Below, in pieces: positions 43,461 through 59,600 of a stretch of DNA of 64,000 bases (the stretch's first letter is position 1; every line of letters begins with the position of its first letter). This stretch comes from Myxocyprinus asiaticus (Eukaryota; Chordata; Actinopteri; Cypriniformes; Catostomidae): NCBI RefSeq assembly GCF_019703515.2, contig NC_059349.1:25392744-25456743 (forward strand), written 5' to 3'. The notes beneath the pieces are model-generated. The model was not told the DNA's origin. It searched no databases and saw only the letters and a program-made list of their open reading frames with translations. The translations under genes and the position numbers were made by a program.

Positions 43461-44699
43461 TCACACTCTTATTGATTATCCAGCCATTGGAAAAAAGAAA
43501 AATCATGTGTAACTTACCGTACTGTTACACTACGCGCTGAGAACGGTTATCAAGGTAAATGTAAACGTTTGTGAACTGTCTGTGAAATATCCAAACATAA
43601 AAGCCTGTAGTACAGCTAAATAAATCTTTTTTGAATATACAGTATGTGCTAATTTGAGTTACATTTGTGATTTAACCCACAAATAAATTCAGGATTAGAA
43701 AATAGAGGCTAACCTATAAATTGTAATTTACTAATGCATGCTATTGCTTATAAACGGCTGCCATTTGCCTTCATTGTATATGTTCATTTAAGGCGAATGA
43801 GTGGACTTATGCACTTCATAAGAACTGTCTTCTATAAGTTTACAGATTAGATGTTGCGCATGACATGACAACACAGCTTCTGTTTGTATCCACGTTTCAG
43901 GAGCACAATTGTTTAATGACACACTCGACTTTTCTTTTTGAGAGACTTTACTGTGACCTGCGTGAAGCTGAATAAAAGCAACTGCATATAGCTGACATCT
44001 GAGGTGTGCAGACGTATATTGGGAAACCCAAGAACTGCATCATGCATCGGCTGGAGTTCACAGAATCTTGTAAATGTGAGCTACTGGCACAACGATCTTT
44101 AAATGAGACTTTTGCTTAGGTGGGGTCATATAGGATATATGTCTTGAATGTATGGGGGCACATCATTATCAGCTGTCTTCAACGCGTTATTTCGAATTGG
44201 TCACACTTGTCCTTTGTTTGTACGAACGGCTATAATATAACCACTACACAGGTTAGAAAGTTAACACGTTGTGTACAGACAGTTGTTTAAAATGAGAGTT
44301 TTCGTGGCAAAATAAAAGAAATCAGCGTAGGTTATAGGCGGAAAAATAAGACTGTTTAGTATAAAAAATAAGGTAGTATTTCTCTTGACTAAATGATTAG
44401 CCTACTTTACAACATTATGCGATTTTAAAAAATGATGCCTAATATTTGAAAGAACCCTTCTGCTTGTTCTGCAATAAAATTAAAATTTTACGCGCAATTT
44501 GTGTGCAAAAAAAGAGCAGCGCAGCTCCTCTAAAAGTGTCTTCAATGCTTATCCTGAGAATCGTGTCTACCAAACGACGTGGCTTGGCTAGGGTTTTCCC
44601 TGTTGAGAAGTGGTGATGTGGGTGGTGAGGTCTGACAAAGACATCCATCAGAGGGGTACTCTATTGATGATATACCCCACTACTAATTCCCAGGCTACC

Positions 44700-45055
44700 C
44701 GCAAGGAATGAGATCACGTGATGGAGTGGGGCGGTCGAACTAAGCCATTTTGGGGACTGTGTCAGTTTGCACTGAACCATCAGACACTGTGTTTTTCAAA
44801 TCAAATCACTGTGCTGAAAAACTACTCCTCTGGAATTTACCATCTACGTCCGGAATCTGTGGACTAATCTGTGAATCAAATCGGAAAGAAGAAAGAAGGC
44901 CACAATGAGCACGGCGGTGGTACATTAGAGCCATTGACAGCGTCTGCAGCTCATTCCAAGATGGCCGCTTCGGTTGCATTCATTTTTTGCTGATCGACTC
45001 TCAATTTGTATTGTCTACCATAACAAAGCTAAGAAGCCATTGGAGAATAATCCGG
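44700..45055 (+). promoter_or_regulatory. bmi1: Probable bmi1 promoter and non-coding first exon
   Basis: Motifs include an extended E-box TCACGTGA (44714-44721), the binding site of Myc/Max or USF; a GCCATTTTG (about 44744); and AAGATGGCCGC (44958-44968), the core of a YY1 site, common near vertebrate housekeeping starts. A donor GGGTATGT at 45054-45061 could end a non-coding exon spliced to the bmi1 acceptor near 47667 or 47719. A 7-codon upstream frame starts at 44905. Placement is inference from motifs, position and the usual BMI1 structure, which has a 5' untranslated exon. Confidence 0.45.
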
Positions 45056-47666
45056 GTATGTACGTTTGGATGTACAAAAAAATTAGGAGTTAAGAGCTTT
45101 TCTGCCTTTGTTTTATTTTCTCTTCTCCGGAGACAAGAGAGGAACAATGTTGCCTCTTGCATGTATGAATGTTGTCAGTACTACGTACGAATTTCATTTA
45201 AAATGTTGCTAAATGTTTTGGAAAAGGATTCTGTGGCATATGTTAACACAATATGCACGTCAGTGAGTATTTAATCTTTGTGAAACTGAAGTATATTGTT
45301 CTCCCCAAGTCCTGTTTTTAACCTAAAAAGTCGGCGCGCACTGGAAAATAACAGGCGAGTTAGGTCAGGTGTTAACGGGTGACCACTTTCATCAATTTCT
45401 TCACGCTCGAAAATCAAAGATTAATTGCCTTATGTTATAGAAATGTTTAGCTTGGAGAATGTAGATTTAGGCAAAATTAGACTTGCCACGTTTTAATGTC
45501 GTCGATTATTTTTTTTAACTTAAATCCATAAGCTGATTTGCTGGGTAGGCTACTATCTCCAAAGCGGCAACACGAGAAACCACTAACATACCATTATTAT
45601 GAGTCGGTTAACTTTAGAGTAAATGTATTTTGGGGTGTGCTTATTATTTTTTATTTGTCACCGAATGTAACTTCGCTTGCGTGTTTTGTATTCTTTTTAA
45701 ATAATACTAAATCATTGTATATCTATATGACCAGGGCAAGTCAGGCGGGCTAGATTTATTTTATTTTTTTTGGGGGGGGAGGTGGAATAAGTCTTAATTC
45801 CAAGACCTGTTTTTAAAAGCCCTTTTTTCGTTATTCTGATATAACTATATAATATATGATTATTTATCAGTCAGTTGTTGACTAAACATGTCAACATGTA
45901 AAACATGTCAAGCGACTAAACGTGTCAAGTTCATAGGCTGCAAATGTTGTTGATAACTCCATCTAAGAAATGAAAGAATGTTAACACAATCTAAAGTTTG
46001 TTTATAACTCGAAATGGATTGTTCCATTTCGTGTCCACTTGCCAAATCATCCTTCTGGCAAAATGTAAATGATTAAGCTGTCATTGGAAATTACGTGCTG
46101 TGTTGCCACTGTCTGGCCTTTCCACCTTGCCGTGTATTACTGACTTTCAGTTATCTAAATCATACATTGCATATAAACAGCCATACATTTTTGCCACACT
46201 GCAAGTTATATGTAGGCTATTTCATGGCCACAAGAAAGGGGACGTTTCGATGTCCATCAATCAGCCATAAATGCATATAGCCTGAAAGTGCAGAATATCA
46301 AGTTATAAATCCGCACGTACAACCAGTTCTTCTTTCTTCTCAACACGAGTTGTTTTCTAATGCATAAATGTGACACTAATCATCTACTGTATTTTTTATA
46401 TTATTATTAAGCCCAAACTTGTGAGAAGGTTTTATGGGCCTGGTTACCTCGTTTTGCCTTTGAAACTTGGCCACCTTGTTTATTTAAATCCACCGTCCGA
46501 TCTACAGATTCCCTTATGCAAAAGCTATTATAATTCAATCTTAATCCATAACCACAGTCGATTCTTAATGAAGAACAGTTGTACCACATCTTCTCTTGGG
46601 TTTCTTGGGATTTGTTTTTATAGCCAACTGACTACCGTAAATTACTAGCTGTCGTTCTGTAGTCTTTCGAATTGATTTTCTGTTTCACCTGTTGTGGACT
46701 AGGCTATATGCTATTCAGTTCTTACATTGTGATGTTTTTCCTTTAATATAGTAAGCATATTTGCTCAGGCATGGTTGGTCTGTGTCATAAGAGACTTCAG
46801 ACAAACTTGGTTTTGACAAAAGAGTCATAGTTTTATTTGACGGTCATTTAGTGCGTTGGATTCGTGTCACTTTGCACTAGCAGAGTTTACTATTTAAAAA
46901 TCGCATTTACGGGCTATTGATATTTTCATGAACATTTCGCATGTAGGGCTGCTCTCACATAGACATCGCAGTCGAGATAGCGGGATCACAGCAGCGAGGA
47001 TTCGCGCTTCGATGTGTTTCCTCATTTAAGAAGACATCGTCAAGGCAGAACACAATTGATTTTACAGCTTCAAAGCTGTATGTGCTGATATTATGGTTGT
47101 ACGACGTGTTTAATAGGTGATGGTGAGCACTGCTTTTTAAACAATAGTGTGGCGCATAGGTCGTAGCCTCACGAGAGCAAACTCGCGTGGACTCGGGACT
47201 GTGCAAAATGGCAGCCACGTTCAAGGAGCTGCATGCTTTTTTTAGCGAGAAACACATGAGCAGAGAGGAACGACCAGTGCTTTACCGTTAATTGGTTGAA
47301 TTTATGATCGTATTGATCCGGGCAATCCGTGAATCCTTCGAAGAGTGCGGCTCCGTTTGACTGGCACAATGCCAATTACAACCCGTCGTCATAGCAACAA
47401 AGTGTGGGCATTTTGGTTTTCGTTCTCACCTGTACGCATCAACTGCAATGAATGAATGAACCCCATTTCACTAGGCTACTTGTGTGTGCAATTCACAATG
47501 AGTTTTGCCAAAAGAGATTTGAGTCGGCTGGTCGGTTATAATTGTCGGGTTACATGTTAAAACAATCTAGATTAATTTTTCTATTGTTGTATATTTGGTC
47601 CGTCACGTGCAAGTGAATCTGATTTGTCTATAGCCTTAATAACCTGTCTCAAATTTTTTTTCTATA
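45056..47666 (+). other. Putative bmi1 intron 1
   Basis: No coding exon seen. A CpG-richer stretch around 47140-47400, with AAAATGGCAGCC at about 47206, could be an alternative promoter close to the coding start. The rest is AT-rich. Confidence 0.4.
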
Positions 47667-47667
47667 G

Positions 47668-50071
<2,404 letters not shown>

Positions 50072-50895
50072 CTTGCTATAGATGCCAAAGCCATCAACCC
50101 CATGCAAAAAGAGCTGTGATGTAGATGCTTTCTTTATGAACCACCTCTAAAAATTTTGATATCATTTTTAAATATATTTGTTTTGTCACAGTGTGCAAAC
50201 TTTGTAACACAGCATTGCTTGTGTCATATTTTGTATTAATTACTATGGCTTAACTAATGTTGTGAAGAGTACTTGAGTACTCAGCTAGGAGCTGAATGTA
50301 TCTAGGTGTTTTTATAATCTTTGTCTTTTTTTTTTTTTTTTTTTAAGATTAGAACAACAATGTAAAAAAAATTTTTCTTGTCCATAAAGTCAACAATAAA
50401 ACTCAACGGGGCACGCACAATGTTTTGATCATCCCGGAATTGTTCATCATATCATAAAGGGCATGGGTTTTATTTGGTGGAAATGTGTAAACCCAAACAA
50501 CATTTTTGATAACCGAAGTATATCCTTGAAGTGCAAATGTGAAAGTTTGCATTAATGTAATATTTGGAATGTTGCATTTATAAAGGGCGGAAATGCTGCG
50601 TCAGCTATATTGTTTGGAGAAACCCAGGAATATTATTATTATTAATATTTTTATCTGCCACGTGCTCGTCACATAAGTTGAGAAATTTAGTCTTCTTTTC
50701 CCCTCAATATTTATCTTATCACGCGAGGATGTAGATAGTTGCTAGAAGATTCCGTGCACTCATAGCCTTAAGTTCACATGTTCTTTCTTGCTCTACATTT
50801 CTGTGTTCAAGCGGTTATTTGTTAATGTCAATGTATCTTTTACTGTTGTACAATATGAAACCTTTGTCTAAATAAACATTTTACTTTTTATTACT
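50072..50895 (+). other. bmi1: bmi1 3' UTR
   Basis: AT-rich, with ATTT-type elements. Canonical AATAAA occurs at 50871-50876 and a weaker proximal candidate near 50395. The end is placed about 20 bases past the distal signal. Confidence 0.6.
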
Positions 50896-53269
50896 ATACA
50901 TTGTTTGGCCTTCATAAAACAAAACCGCAATTGCTCTGTGCAGTGCTCAGTCGACTGCGGCCATGAACGAGTCCGCACAAGTCGGGTCCTCGGGTCAAAA
51001 TTAAATGTGTGATAATTAAAGGTAAGAAAACTGCGACATGATATTTATTTATTAATGAATGGCTTGGTAAAGCCGTATGACTGATATGTGTTCGTGAACT
51101 TGTGGGGTCGCTTGATTCTCAGGGAAAATGCACAGCTCCAAAAGAGCAAGGACATCTTTGTGCACTGACCCTTCTGTCAGTCTGTAAGCAATAGATATTT
51201 CTTCATACACAGTGTTAAATTAACAAATAAATACATTTCAAACTCCAAAAAATATGCTAATGAGACGGACAAAAAACGATTCGACAAAAGGCACAATGAA
51301 AATGGAAAGCAATAGGTCTACGTTAGGCTACTCATTAAGTCAACGAAAACAAATATATATAAAAAGGACCTTGTGCACAGTTAATGAAGTTCTCTGTCAT
51401 GTCTAGTGATCTCACTGGCCTCACACAAGCACTCGCACATGTACAGATCTGGACTAAAGCGCCCTTTTCATGTCCGACCACCACTGCACATGACAAAAAT
51501 CGACTCTGAAAGTTTACATAAATATTAAGTAGCTAACGCAGTGGACAGCTGAGCCTATTTCGTTCTCACAGTAAAAAATCGTACATTTTAGACATAGGAA
51601 AAAACATTTCCTAATTATTAAACGAAATTATTTCAACAGGAAAAATTGACCAAAATACCGCTGATTTTTATTTGATTTTATTTTTTTTACTTGTATTAAC
51701 TGCATTAATAAGCTATTGTCTGTTGATTAATTATCCACTGGACTAGGCGCATGCTCGAATAGGCGTAGTGTCCCTATCACAATTAGCGGCTTACCAAAAA
51801 TATGTGGATTTGGTAGCTGTTTAACGAAATGTATTAAATAAATAAAAAAATCTGTTAGTTTAAAATATTAGGGCAATGTATTTATTTAAAAGGAAACACA
51901 GAATAAGTTCAGTGGCTTTGTCAAAAAAAAATTTGAAAATTAAAAATTAAAAATGCTTTGAAGTTGGCATCACACCGGCACGAAGCGCAAACTTTCATTG
52001 CTAATAGGCGGCATGCTGTAATCTGGACCTGTGGGGACAATGTCTCTGAAACACAAAGCCTCGATAGTCTCTCATTTGAAATGGAATGGTCCCATTTATT
52101 TTAGCGTAGTTGTGCTTACAGTAGGCTATGTGAACCTTTTGGAGTGTCTTGTTGATTAACAACACTGTGGATAGTGAAGAAGAAAAAAAGATTTAGCATG
52201 AAAGTGAATTACCAGATGTAAGTACTATTAATGTCATATGAAAGTGTAATCTTTAGGCACAGCAGTAATAAAGCTTCTTGGTTGACGGCACTTTCGTACA
52301 GTTTTGACAAACAGAAATTACACGCCCAGAGTCAAAACATACTGATTATTCTGTACAGCTTTCCATATTGATATAAAAAGGATAACTTAAAATAGCATCG
52401 CCCCAGAAGATATCCGTTTTGCAGAAGCAGCAGGGCCGCAATGCTTTTCACGAAACACTGCAGGAGAGCGATGCGCCCTCGTCTGGTTGTAGGCATGTCA
52501 CGCAGCCCAGTTTTTTTTTTTTTTTTTAAATGATGGAGAAACACAATTTGTGTGAAAAGAAATAATAAAGGAAGGGTTGTTTTGATTAGAACGATAATAA
52601 TAAAATAAATAAATAATAACCAAGGGGTTACAGTGATATCGTGTAAATATAGGGATAATGGTTATAGGTCAAAATTTGTCAGCTAATGCAAATAATTTTG
52701 AGACTTTAAGATAATGCTTATTCACAATGACCACTTCAGAGAAACGTTAACCATTTTCTGTTAATTTCAATCATACCATCTCAAGTGCTCTATAAACAAC
52801 TGAATCTCCATTGTGATTGGATCAGTCAATGCGAGCCCATTTTGAAAATGTTTAATATCTGATATATTCAGATTCAGATCTATCAGATCTTTAGCCCCTA
52901 TAACAGGGGGGATTTTTACCCCAAATACTATCCGTTCACTTATCGGACAGTTATTAAAAACTTTTGATTTAATCACCTTGAACAAAACTGAAAATGACAT
53001 AAATATTTAGTCTCAAAATATATGTGATAATATCAGGGTTAGCTAAATTTTCAACAATTAAAAAATGATTAAATATGATATCAAATGACTTAAAAATCAA
53101 ACTTTAGACATTGCACACAATGATCTAATGTATCAGGAACATTTTGCAGTGTATAGTGACAAACAGGTGTTAAGGGAAGTACTGTGGTGGTTTTTGTTGC
53201 TGTTTAGTGTTTTGGGTGAAAATAAAATCAAAAGCAAAAGTTTAGCCCCTTTTTACTAACTAATATACA
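50896..53269. other. Intergenic between bmi1 and pip4k2a; SPAG6 not seen
   Basis: No open frame with armadillo-repeat or other recognisable pattern. T and A runs at about 52510-52527. No repeat was assigned. Confidence 0.45.
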
Positions 53270-54113
53270 GCTTTGGAAAAAATTAAGAGACCACTGCAAA
53301 ATGATCAGTTTCTCTGGATTTACTATTTATAGGTATGTGTTTGAGTAAAATGAAATTATTTGTTTTATTCTATAAAGTACTGACAACATTTCTACCAAAT
53401 TCCAAATACAATATATTGTCATTTAGAGCATTTATTTGCAGAAAATGACAACTAGTGAAAATAAAAAAGATGCAGTGTTTTCAGACCTCGAATAATGTAA
53501 AGAAAACAAGTTCATATTCATTTTTAAACAACACAATACTAATGTTTTAACTTAGGAAGAGTTCAGAAATCAATATTTGGTGGAATAACCCTGATGTTCA
53601 ATCACAGCTTTCATGCGTCTTGGCATGCTCTCTACCAGTTTTTCACATTGCTGTTTGGTGACTTTATGCCACTCCTGGCACAAAAATTCAAGCAACTCTG
53701 CTTTGTTTTATGGCTTGTGACCATCCATCTTCCTTTTGATCACATGCTAGATGTTTTCAATGGGGTTCAGGTCTGGAGATTGGGCTGGCCATTACAGGGT
53801 CTTGATCTGGTGCTCCTCCATCCACACCTTGATTGATCTGGCTGTGTGGCATGGAGCATTGTCCTGCTGGAAAAACCAATCCTCAGAGTTGGAGAACATT
53901 GTCAGAGCAGAAGGAAGCAAGTTTTCTTCCAGTATAACCTTGTATGTGGCTTGATTCATGCGTCATTCATTCACAAAGATGAATCTGCCCGATTCCAGCC
54001 TTGCAGAAGCACCCCCAGATCATCACTGATCCTCCACCTGGTCATCTAATGGTTAGACGGAGTCCTGGAGAGACCTTCAAACCACAGTGTCTCGCACCCA
54101 CTGTGAAATATGG
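53270..54113 (-). mobile_element. Tc1-like transposon (family A) with internally inverted end
   Basis: The left inverted repeat CTTTGGAAAAAATTAAG is the same as in the fragment at 29298. Transposase remains lie on the minus strand, with the SPDLNPIEN block at about 53755-53785 and many stops. From about 54038 the strand sense switches: TAATGGTTAGACGGAGTCC to CCCACTGTGAAATATGG reads in transposase sense, whereas everything before reads antisense. The right terminal repeat is missing. Confidence 0.85.
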
Positions 54114-54279
54114 TGTATAATATTAATGTATTTTGAAGTGTTGTTTTTTTATTAGTCTTTATACTATTATGAAATCCAAGTAAAATCAGTTCCATTTGCG
54201 TTTAATGAGACACATAAATTATTGTTTTGTATGTCCATGGGTTTATAAAACAAAACCAATAACACATTTTAGGGGAATC

Positions 54280-56548
54280 CATTTTTATTTTAATGGTTTG
54301 TCTTGTGAACATAATATTATACAATAATACATGAATATTACAAACATTAACCAAGCTCAGCAAAGCATCGTTTTATTGAGCAGTGCTTATTGTACAGAGT
54401 GCTCTTAAATATCTTTAGGCTACACCACATACACAAGAGCTACACACTTTCATGACGTAGTTAACAACAGTTATGACAAGTAGACTGACAACTGATTATA
54501 TCTTCCTTTGACAGCATATTTAAAAGGGATCACATTTTCTGTTTCCACTTTTTTTTTCTCTTCCTCAAATATTTATCCAAGTGTCAAACTCACACTGCAC
54601 CATCCACATGAAAGGATGTTTATGTTTTACAAATTACAACACGTGATCATAACTTCATTTACAATTTGAGACAAAGCGAAAAGTCATTTTTGGATCAAGG
54701 CCCACAGAAATTATAGCCTTCATCTCCACTGTGGCTTCTTTAAGATTTTTATCAAAGTTTATCAAAGACCAAGGCGGAACAAGACAGGAGTATGTGTTCA
54801 TAAAGCCTCTTGTTGTGCTGAGTTATACGCAAATCCACTGAAAGTTGTCCTAAAACTTACATTGCATATTCATTTTTGCTTAATTGTAATTGATAGGGCA
54901 GAAATGTTAATATAGCAACAAATATCTCATATCAGCATCAGTTTTAAAAGTAAAGAAAAAAACAAAATATACTTTATTTATGACACAACAGAGAATCAAA
55001 CTGATCGGTAGCAAACTTGATAATTTCAGATCAATTAATGCAACAGTTAGTAGGAAAAAAAGAGAGTTTTTGTACCTTTAAGACAGCAACATTCAATCAA
55101 TACACTTGCATATTTACAGGAACAGCAAAACCACCTTAGTAAGGATTCATCCTATTCACCTCTCCTTTTTAGAAAATAAAAATTTTCAAACTTTTCTATT
55201 TAAAAAAATGACTAAAATACAAAATTAAATAATTCAATGTAAAAAAGGCACACCCTCGCACAGTGTATATGTGTCAACATTTCAACAGAAACAGTAGAAT
55301 ATTTAGGATTACTTTGCAAACAATATTCCAGAAGACAACGTCACAATATCTCTATATTTTTATAATACTAAAGGTCTCTGGGATCACGCATAGTTTCAAC
55401 AATGATGAGAGAGAGTGAGAGAAATATCAACAGTAAGACCTAGAGTTAGGCAGCATTCTCTCCCTCTTTACAGTGCAGCTAAAACACTGTAAACAGATTC
55501 AAGCATCAAATTAGCGCCAGCACAACTACATTCTCACTAAGAGAATGGCTCATTGTAAACTTGCTAATTTCTGTAAAAAAGGGAGGTACAAAATATGCTT
55601 CATTTTCATAACATGTTCTCTATTCAATAGCCAAACAACACAAAACAGGCAACATTTTAACCTTTCACTAGGGATACAAAAGTGGCAATGCACATGTAAC
55701 CCATCAGGTGCTTAACACATTCTATGAATCACTACTATTGCATGACCCTTTGCGAGTCAGTGGTAAAACTGGAATCGTTTCCATAAACATTTTGGTGCTT
55801 TAGATCATGTGCAAAAACAGAGTCTTATCGGAGTCAATTTCAAATATTGAGCTCCTGTGCAAGACATTATACTGCACAGCAGGCAGCTAATCTAAATCCA
55901 ATTTGCTAATTGGAACTTAACTATGAATTCTGCAGTTGAACCTGAAGTTGCATCCTTTAAACCCCACTGTTACATATGCTTATTAAACAGATAGAAAAAT
56001 TAATCTGATTTAAAGGTACTGCCTGCAGCTATAGCAATAGTGCTACACTTTCAAACAACTGTGCTCCAATTCATTTTTATGCATATTCTGATCATATATT
56101 TTTAGGGCTAATTTATTTTATACAATTTATTTATTTTAATTATATTGTTTTAAACTGAAAATTTTTCTTTGCAAAAAAAAACAAACAAACAAAACAAACA
56201 AATTAAGCAGCTTTGAGAATTCCAGTATAATAATTATACGACATATCTGGGCACAAACAACATCACTCAATTTCTCAACAATATCTAACACAAGGTACAG
56301 AATGGTATATATGACATATGACTATATCACATGTATCCCTTATCAATGACAGAGCCATAAACCTACTGAAAAAAAATAAATAACAGCGGAGAAAAAGATT
56401 GTAAACAAAAAAGATCTTGATGGATCTCAAGCGTGATCCTCATGACAAGTGGGAGAGAAACTTCTCCCAGGATATGAAAACTCTTGTCACCACCAGTTAC
56501 TCTTCATTTACACCGCACCCACCGCCTCACTCCCACCTCAAGCAGCAG
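54280..56548 (-). other. pip4k2a: Probable pip4k2a 3' UTR
   Basis: 2.3 kb downstream of the pip4k2a stop in minus sense with no repeats recognised, unlike neighbouring DNA. A minus-strand AATAAA (plus TTTATT) lies near 54285. Long 3' UTRs are usual for this gene in vertebrates. The exact end is inference. Confidence 0.45.
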
Positions 56549-56629
56549 TTAGGACAGGATGGTGGTGATGAAATCATAAAACCGCTTTGAATATTGCTCG
56601 GGGTTAACTGTTGAGATCTCTGCCCCTGC
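56549..56629 (-). CDS. pip4k2a: pip4k2a terminal exon
   Basis: Last 26 residues ([17 protein letters not shown] onwards, ending ILS) and TAA (56549-56551). Acceptor TTTCCTTAG. Confidence 0.96.
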   Translation of the reverse strand, partial: AGAEISTVNPEQYSKRFYDFITTILS

Positions 56630-59600
56630 CTAAGGAAACAGATGATAGTTAAGGAAAATAGCAAAAATGGTTGTACACCTTCAAACATGTGCAGATTCTG
56701 AGTAAACTTAATTAATCACTAGCACTAAGGGGAATTAAGTGTTGTAAATTAAGATTATGGGCGAATTAAACAGCATTTTTGGCACTGCGGGCAATATGAT
56801 CACATAGGAAATCGACATGTTGCTTCCTAAATTTCATGTGACCTGAAATCAACCCCATTCAGTCAAATTACTGGCAAGCACCATCCCCCATCAGAAATTT
56901 TTGCATCAATGCAAGAGTGAATATATTTCCCTCTAGCTCTACTTATAGCGTGTTGGGCGAGCACCCCTAAGACATGGGTTCTGAAGAAACCAGGAAGTAA
57001 TCATGTTCACATAAACAATGGTTGAAATTTTGCTCTAAAATTAATTTTTTCACCCCACTGACGGTTAGGTTTAGGTTTGGGTTAGGGGGTAGAGTTAACT
57101 AAATATGCATTCCTGTTGACTGTATTACATCGACACTAAAAATACAACTCTGTGGACATTTCACATGGAAACTTGAGCTCACACATGCCCATATGTTCAA
57201 CACTTCCAGCTTCAGCCACTTGTGGTTCGAATTTCACCAAGCACAGGCCGATTTCAGCAAACAAAACTTTTGACTTTCGTTGCCGAATTCACAGTGTGAT
57301 CAGTCTGCTGCGGGAAGGGGATACTAATCGAAGGCTCATTCCAAACAAATGTGAGCACCTGAATCCCTTAACGAAGGGCCCTTCCACAAGGCCATAAGCG
57401 AAGTGAACATGCAATGGTCACTTTGAGGAAGTAACTTTGCTGTAATATAGTACTGTGCAAAAGTTTTAGGCACTTGTGAATAATGTTGCTTAGTGAGGAT
57501 GTCTTCAAAATTAATGACATAAATAGTTTTCATTTATCACTTAATGTCATACAAAGTCCAGTAAACATAAAAAAGCTGAATCAATATTCAGTGTGACCAC
57601 CTTTGCCTTTCAAACAGCACCAATTCTCCTAGGTACACCTGGACACAGTTTTTCTTGGTTGTTGGCAGATAGGATGTTCCAAGCTTCTTGGAGAATTCGC
57701 CACAGTTCTTCTAACTATTTCGGCTGTCTCAACTGCTTCTGTCTCTTTATGTAATCTCAGACTGACACGATGTTCAGGAGTGGGCTTTGTGGGGGCCATG
57801 ACATCTGTTGCAGGGCTCCCTGTTCTTCTATTCTAATCTTTTCTATTTGCAAAAGTAATGTTTGAGAGTCTAAAATGTATATTTCCTATTGACACACTAA
57901 AGCTGAAGACATAAATAACCATCTTAAGACAAATGCTTTTGTGAAACATCTTATGTGCCTAAGACTTTTGTACAGTACTGTATATTTTTTGCTATAGTAA
58001 TTTTTCTGACTGGTGCGCCTCGGGATTTTAAAACCCTCAGTTCCTCTCGTACACCCATGGACTATCGATGAAAAATATTCCTTACATGTTTGTTTATTCT
58101 TACCAAACGCCACACAGAGACGCAAGGTGCGTCCCAAGCCGCACACTTCTGCACTATTCTACATTATTTTGTAGTGTAAGTAGTGCGAGTAGTATATTTA
58201 CACTGAAAATGCAACAAAAAGTGTACTATGAGTACCCGGATGATGCATTTCTTTAACTGTCAAAACAGAGTGTGGAATGTTTGACACTTTATGCACTTAG
58301 CGCTCGCAGCTTCCTGAAGATAGTGGAAGGGGCGGAGTTACCTGGCTGCAATGCTGGTCTGAAAAACAATTGTAAATAATAGAGAATGTAGCAACTAGCA
58401 CAACTTCAGTTACAAATGTGAGTTGAATGCTTTATCATCAACCCAACGCTGTGTGAATATGTACGTTGTATCAGATATAAGTGTTAAACTGAGGTAAGTG
58501 GCAACACATCGCATGCGTTTGTAACATCCCTTCTGTCAGCTGTTAAACGGCAAATGCCTCCATGTTTAAAAAACGTTAAGTGTTCCATTTGGGACGTTAC
58601 TACACTTTAAACATTCATACGTAAGTGCATAGCATATAGTGCACCATTTGAGACACAGCTACAGTATGCAGGTTTGATTTGTTTGTTTGTTTCTTTCATT
58701 TTTTACGCCATGCCAGCTTCTATGGCTATATTCATGGCGGGAACCAGGTTTAGTTATTTAAAATAGTTAAATAAGTTAAATGAGGTGTTTAAGATTGTAT
58801 GCAGGTTTGATATAAATTTAAAGACATAAAGAGGCAGTATTTGAGGTTATATTTGCCACCATAATCTTAACAGCTATAAGCATACATTTTGCAGGAATTA
58901 CAAGTAACTTTCAGATTCAAAATGAAGTGGTAACTTTCAGATTCAAAATGAAGTGGCAACTCACTTCAAGGGCTCTTTCCTTCAGAGTGAGTAGGGCACA
59001 AGGACGCTCACTTTCGAATGGAAATTCAAAAGTACTGCAATTGTGTTTCTTACCCCGTGTTTGACTGTCTTTGCTGCATGGGCTGCTTTCTTCTTGGCAT
59101 CATATGGAGTGAGGATGTCAATCACTGCCATGAAGTAGATCTCTTTTTTAGAAGCGGCTGTAGTTGAGAATAAGGAATTGTTTTAGCACAAGCTAGAACT
59201 AGAATGAAGTGACAGTTTTACAGCAAAACTCACACATCTCCAAAATGCAATATTACCTATGATAAAGATTTTTCTATGTATACAATAAGTGGTGCTTGCT
59301 AAGGCAAGCATCACTAGTACTATTACTATTACCTTTTTACGTAACTTCTCTGGAGTATACGGTTTGTACTATGGACATGCATGATACCTCAAACCACACA
59401 GCTTGTTGAGGAGACATGTGATATTACTTTTCTAAGCAATAAGACTACTGTTTTGCCTGGTAGACAATAAAATGGGCGAAATATATATATACACATTGAA
59501 GGTGGGACCCGAGCCATATATAGGAACCAAAATATCTGCCCCAGAAGAGGGGCTTGGGATTTTTTGGCATGGGCCAGTAAGCAACCACCCAGAACACCCT

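Noticed and set aside
40930..47600. commd3 upstream of bmi1
   Set aside because: No frame with COMM-domain pattern or chain of splice-compatible exons was seen on either strand.
57062..57092. Interstitial telomere repeat (GGTTAGGTTTAGG and GGGTTAGGG)
   Set aside because: Units are irregular and only about 30 bases long; better explained as part of an AT/GT-rich repeat than telomeric TTAGGG.
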